Below are positions 60,424 to 64,000 of a stretch of DNA of 64,000 bases, piece by piece. The position numbers and the translations under genes are program-made. The DNA is from a virus. Location: positions 1 to 64,000 of IMG/VR virus record IMGVR_UViG_3300032223_001001; one strand, 5' to 3'. The notes under the pieces were generated by a model that worked only from the letters and a program-made list of their open reading frames with translations, was not told the DNA's origin and searched no databases. The first letter of the stretch is position 1. The number at the start of each line of letters is the position of its first letter.

Positions 60424-63400
60424 TTAGATGTTGTCAAAAGACGCCCCAGATGGTGTGATATAGAATGTAATATCGATAAATTCTAGTGCGGCGGTTGGTT
60501 TGATCCAAATCTTCCCCGTCATTTGCTTACGATCCAAGTCAGCAGCATCTGAAGATACCTCAACTCTAAAGTCGTATAATCCACGATCACGTCTAATTGA
60601 GTCTAAAATTGGATTTACCGCGTTTAAGAAGTCTTGTCTAACCTTGTCATCATTTTGTTCGAATAAAAGTCTTACAGACACCGCAGAAATCAATTTACGA
60701 GCTTGTAATAACAATCTTCTAACGTTCATTCTGTTTAGAGCAGAATCTTTAACTTGAAGTGTTTTGTTACCCCAAATCACAGTACCCACGTCTGAGAATG
60801 TAGCGATAGGATTTAATCTACCATTGTACAATACATCACGATCTTCTTGTGTTAACTTTTTACGAGCTTTAATTGAATTAACAATACCTCTAGTATAACC
60901 AGCTGCCGCAAACCATGGGAATGCAATGTTATCTGTTAAAGCGATGTTTTTAACAACTTCACCAGTTGGCGGTAAATAGATTTGTGTATTATTATCCGTA
61001 TCTTTTGTTAATACCCAAGGATAATATGTTGCAGTATAGTTAGAATCAATTCCAACGTTATCTAAATTATCTACCGCTTCTTGTGGATAAATTAATTCAG
61101 TTGTTCCTGCGTTAGGTGTTAACATGTTATAATCTGGTGTTGTTGTAACATAAATTGAATCCGCACGATCATTTTCAATCATATCAACAACTTCTTCAAC
61201 TAAATCTGAATTGTTAACATAATCAATACCTGGTGATACGAATACGTTGATATTCACAGCTTCAGGGTTAGCAAATGTTCTATAACCTAATAAATAAGCA
61301 TAATAATCCGAGTTACCCCAATCTTGTGTATTATCACCAACAGTGATTTGTTTGAATGCTCCCCATCCAGTCGCATTAGGGTATTTCACTGAACATGTTG
61401 GATTAAATCCTTTTAAGAAACCAGTTCTACCGATTTTATATTTATCCTCGTTAGTTCTACGTTCTCTATATATATCCCATCCGTCAAAACCTCCAGCTAC
61501 AAGTAAAGTAAATTTACGAGCGTAAAGTCTGTAATAAGGGTTTGATTCATTTGTAGGATCTGAAGTAAATTCAGCATTACCAACATAATAAGCAGATTCT
61601 CCACTAGTTGTATAACCATTTGGAATTGTTATTGACGCAGCATTAACATCCATATGGAATCCTTTTGTTTTATAAACCCAAGAGTCACCAGTTGAATCAC
61701 ATGGGGATAGAGGAGCTTGCTTACCTTTATAACCAAACATACTAATATCCACACCCATTTTATCGGAAATACCTAAATAAGTACGTCTAACATTGTCACC
61801 ATTACTAATAGTTTTGTTATCACCACCAGTTGTATAACCAAAAGGAGGATTGAAGATTTCTTCACCTGGATAATCGTATTTAGTTTTATAGATTGGGAAT
61901 GATGGTTTAGATTCAGCATATTGTCTATTTTCATACCCCTCGAATCCACAAGGTAAAGCCTCGATTGGTGCGTTTTCATTAACCTCAACCATAATAAGTT
62001 TAGAGTTTAATTGATATTCACCATCACTAGTACCTATTTTTTTAGCGATATAACCATTGTCGCTAGGATTCATATTACAATTTGTAAATTTCTCCAAAAC
62101 AACCGGACTTTCATCTGTATCGAAGAAATCACGAACCAATACATCGAAGGTACCATTATTAAATGATATGTTAGCAATTGAAATTTTAACTTCAGTATTA
62201 GCACCAACACCATCTGAAATAGTTGTGAATCTAAATAATTCATATACTTTACTACCACGTAGTTCAGAAACTACCCATGGTGAGCTAGGCGTTTGATATT
62301 GTTCCAAATACCAACCAATTGAAGATGAATCCAAATTTCTCGATTCAGGCAATGCTGTTAGATCACAATTTAATCCACGGATATATCCTTTTTTATATGC
62401 GTAGTTTAATAACACAGGATAATTTTCTTCAACGAATACTGGTACAGATTTTTTATCTTTACCGAAGTTGGATGTTCCAAATACTTTTGATAAGTATTGT
62501 GTATCCGAATTCATAAATGATGTTTCAAACGTAAAATTAGAACCATCAATATTTTTAACATTCAACGCAAATTTAGCGAATGGGTTTTTATTTACCCCAG
62601 AATATTGTCCTGAACATACCATTGATACATCCGTTAATCCTGAAACTTCATAAACCGCACCAGCACCATCTGCATTGTTACCACGTGAACGTAAAGTTGC
62701 TATAACTAAATCATCATATTGTGTATAAGCAACACCTGAATAAATGAAGATTGTACCAATTAAATTACCAGTATAACAATCTGTTGGTTTTAATGTTGTC
62801 GTAGTTGTAGTAGTTGTTGTTCCAGTTGGAGCACAAGGATTTGTAGTTGTCGTTGTAGTCGTTGGAGGTATTGTTGTAGTCGTTGTCGTTGAAGCTGAAA
62901 TTAATGTTAATCCGTCAACCACCGAGAAAAATGAAAAACCAGAATAACTAGCGTTCCCATTATTATCAAACAATGAATAATACCATGGATCATTTTTAGG
63001 TGACGTGAAATCGATCACTGAAGCGTCAACTGAATCAACACCATAAGTGTTTGTTGATGCGGTAAACCCTAAATTCGTCATTGCCGAATAAATTGTACCA
63101 GGGACTGCACCATAATAACTAATTGAATTTCCTTCCGTACTTGGAGCGTTAATAACGTCGAATACTTGACTTTTTAAGTCATATGATAAACTAGATGTTG
63201 AACCATTAAATTGTTCATATTGACTAGTTAATTTCATTAATATTTCATCTGGGATTGCTGTTTGGTCTAAAATAATTGAATTAATATCATTATTACAACC
63301 AGTAAACGGAATTAAGAAATCAACAGTTTGATATTCAACACATTCGTCAACACAATCAATAGTTGTTGCACTAACACAATTAAAATCAATCGTATTAGGA

Positions 63401-63756
63401 TTAACATTTGCTTTAGTTGTAATAGTCCAAGATGGTCCAGCGTCATATCCAGACAACCCTAAAACTCTAGTTACAAATAATTGGTTTGATTGTTGTAAAT
63501 ATGATTTCGCAATATAAGATGCTTCATATTTAGGAATTTGTGTATTTACAAATTTTTCAGGTGACGTTCCTCCAAAATAAGTTCTGAATTCATCGTAGTT
63601 GCGAATAAATATTGGTTCAAAAGCAGGTCCCTTCAAGGTCTCACCTACCATTCCCAACGTTGTCACACCAACGCTCTGAGCTACATAACTTAAATCAACC
63701 TCTGAAGTATAAACACCTGGCGATACAAATACTTTACTGTTTGTTGATGTTGCCAT
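60424..63756 (-). CDS. Tail sheath protein (T4 gp18-like) with Thr-rich insertion
   Basis: A 1110-aa protein, against 659 in T4. The N terminus Val-Phe-Val-Ser-Pro-Gly-Val-Tyr-Thr-Ser-Glu-Val-Asp-Leu-Ser and Gly-Glu-Thr-Leu-Lys-Gly-Pro-Ala-Phe-Glu-Pro, then Asp-Glu-Phe-Arg-Thr-Tyr-Phe-Gly-Gly, are typical sheath opening motifs. The C-terminal part (about 850-1110) has Val-Asn-Ile-Asn-Val-Phe-Val-Ser-Pro-Gly-Ile-Asp, Phe-Pro-Trp-Phe-Ala-Ala-Ala-Gly-Tyr-Thr-Arg-Gly and Thr-Gly-Lys-Ile-Trp-Ile-Lys-Pro-Thr, the handshake and polymerisation domains. The extra length lies in the middle and includes a Thr-rich tract (about 288-324) between surface domains. The sheath contracts to drive the tube into the host. 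Confidence 0.92.
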   Translation of the reverse strand: MATSTNSKVFVSPGVYTSEVDLSYVAQSVGVTTLGMVGETLKGPAFEPIFIRNYDEFRTYFGGTSPEKFVNTQIPKYEASYIAKSYLQQSNQLFVTRVLGLSGYDAGPSWTITTKANVNPNTIDFNCVSATTIDCVDECVEYQTVDFLIPFTGCNNDINSIILDQTAIPDEILMKLTSQYEQFNGSTSSLSYDLKSQVFDVINAPSTEGNSISYYGAVPGTIYSAMTNLGFTASTNTYGVDSVDASVIDFTSPKNDPWYYSLFDNNGNASYSGFSFFSVVDGLTLISASTTTTTTIPPTTTTTTTNPCAPTGTTTTTTTTTLKPTDCYTGNLIGTIFIYSGVAYTQYDDLVIATLRSRGNNADGAGAVYEVSGLTDVSMVCSGQYSGVNKNPFAKFALNVKNIDGSNFTFETSFMNSDTQYLSKVFGTSNFGKDKKSVPVFVEENYPVLLNYAYKKGYIRGLNCDLTALPESRNLDSSSIGWYLEQYQTPSSPWVVSELRGSKVYELFRFTTISDGVGANTEVKISIANISFNNGTFDVLVRDFFDTDESPVVLEKFTNCNMNPSDNGYIAKKIGTSDGEYQLNSKLIMVEVNENAPIEALPCGFEGYENRQYAESKPSFPIYKTKYDYPGEEIFNPPFGYTTGGDNKTISNGDNVRRTYLGISDKMGVDISMFGYKGKQAPLSPCDSTGDSWVYKTKGFHMDVNAASITIPNGYTTSGESAYYVGNAEFTSDPTNESNPYYRLYARKFTLLVAGGFDGWDIYRERRTNEDKYKIGRTGFLKGFNPTCSVKYPNATGWGAFKQITVGDNTQDWGNSDYYAYLLGYRTFANPEAVNINVFVSPGIDYVNNSDLVEEVVDMIENDRADSIYVTTTPDYNMLTPNAGTTELIYPQEAVDNLDNVGIDSNYTATYYPWVLTKDTDNNTQIYLPPTGEVVKNIALTDNIAFPWFAAAGYTRGIVNSIKARKKLTQEDRDVLYNGRLNPIATFSDVGTVIWGNKTLQVKDSALNRMNVRRLLLQARKLISAVSVRLLFEQNDDKVRQDFLNAVNPILDSIRRDRGLYDFRVEVSSDAADLDRKQMTGKIWIKPTAALEFIDITFYITPSGASFDNI
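62785..62893 (-). repeat. Thr-codon microsatellite in the sheath gene
   Basis: Runs of ACN codons (plus-strand GTT/GTC/GTA trinucleotides) encode three blocks of 6 to 9 threonines split by Ile-Pro-Pro and Asn-Pro-Cys-Ala-Pro-Thr-Gly. The mixture of ACA, ACG, ACC and ACT codons shows selection for Thr rather than fresh slippage. A similar tract is in the 464-aa SprB-repeat protein. Confidence 0.75.
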
Positions 63757-63785
63757 TATCTTTTTAGGTTTTTAGTTTTTATTTA

Positions 63786-63801
63786 TTTTTTATATAAATA
63801 T
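63786..63801 (-). promoter_or_regulatory. Candidate phage promoter motif upstream of the tail sheath gene
   Basis: The minus strand reads ATATTTATATAAAAAA, 30 bases before the ATG at 63756, in the divergent intergenic region. The longer leader here is A-rich (AATAAATAAAAACTAAAAACC). Confidence 0.4.
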
Positions 63802-63868
63802 CAAGGAAAATCCTAAAGTGCTTTTTTAATTATCAACTATTTATAAAAAAAGAAGAAAAAAATATATT

Positions 63869-64000
63869 ATGGAAAATAAAGATAAAGAAATCAAAAACTT
63901 GAAAATTTCTAAAGAAACACACGAAGTGCTAAAAAAGTATTGTGAAAAAAGGGGGATTAAAATCTACTGGTTTTTAGAAAAACTTATTCTTGAAAAATGT
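63869..64000 (+). CDS. Start of a small plus-strand DNA-binding-like protein (partial)
   Basis: ATG at 63869 opens a frame running off the window with 44 codons visible. The strand Lys-Asn-Leu-Lys-Ile-Ser-Lys-Glu-Thr-His and two helices (Val-Leu-Lys-Lys-Tyr-Cys-Glu-Lys-Arg-Gly, then Trp-Phe-Leu-Glu-Lys-Leu-Ile) fit the ribbon-helix-helix type of the CopG/RepB kind. It is divergent from the sheath gene, sharing the 112-base intergenic region. It could be a regulator placed at a transcription divide. The C terminus is outside the window. Confidence 0.6.
   Translation, partial: MENKDKEIKNLKISKETHEVLKKYCEKRGIKIYWFLEKLILEKC

Noticed and set aside
60360-60437. N-terminal extension of the HAD-like protein
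   Set aside because: The extra 26 codons run through the sheath terminator hairpin and overlap the sheath gene end. The inner ATG at 60359 or 60353 is more credible.
1-64000. tRNA genes or CRISPR arrays
   Set aside because: The intergenic gaps are few and short. None showed a cloverleaf-like arrangement or regularly spaced repeats on reading.

Overview
The window is part of the genome of a large, AT-rich, T4-like contractile-tailed phage. The hallmark genes are a tail sheath protein, a tape-measure candidate, a gp26/gp51-type assembly protein, gp53-, gp25- and gp6-like baseplate proteins, a UvsX-like recombinase, a gp32-like ssDNA-binding protein, a gp41-like helicase, a T4 RNase H-type exonuclease and a class I ribonucleotide reductase. 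The host is probably a member of the Bacteroidota, perhaps a flavobacterium. The grounds are SprB-type repeats in two tail proteins, the very AT-rich sequence, and the scarcity of Shine-Dalgarno sites. The host call is an inference. Nearly every gene lies on the minus strand. The exceptions are two partial plus-strand genes at the edges (2-271 and 63869-64000).

Layout, read in the direction of transcription from the right. A tail module runs from 63.8 to 43.8 kb: sheath, HAD-like protein, an AT-rich gap with a perfect palindrome, gp26-like chaperone with an out-of-frame extension, tape measure, a 1721-aa baseplate protein with an OmpA-like domain, gp53-like protein, a 2077-aa hub with a terminal lytic-like domain, and a LamG-like protein. 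A replication and nucleotide module follows from 43.8 to 26.1 kb: small proteins, gp32-like SSB, UvsX, RNase H, gp41 helicase, NrdB and NrdA. A second tail module runs from 26.0 to 0.9 kb: gp25, gp6, a 1739-aa protein with membrane segments, then a series of large structural and adhesin-like proteins, a glycosyltransferase, and finally a RuvC-like resolvase ending at a terminator.

The replication module is heavily invaded. The helicase carries an apparent class 3 intein in its P-loop. It is also broken in two by a gp41-1-like split intein, with a small Vsr-like endonuclease gene between the halves. NrdA is broken in two by a second split intein, located exactly at its catalytic Asn-Leu-Cys-x-Glu loop, and carries a further mini-intein. 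Two different IS607-type elements (serine recombinase plus TnpB) sit within 6 kb of each other. One splits a glycosyltransferase gene and the other splits an HNH endonuclease gene. Each TnpB appears to lack one of the three RuvC catalytic acids.

A recurring AT motif (minus-strand consensus about ATATTTATWAATAAAG) lies just upstream of many genes that begin a transcription cluster, and is a candidate phage promoter. No tRNA or CRISPR array was seen.
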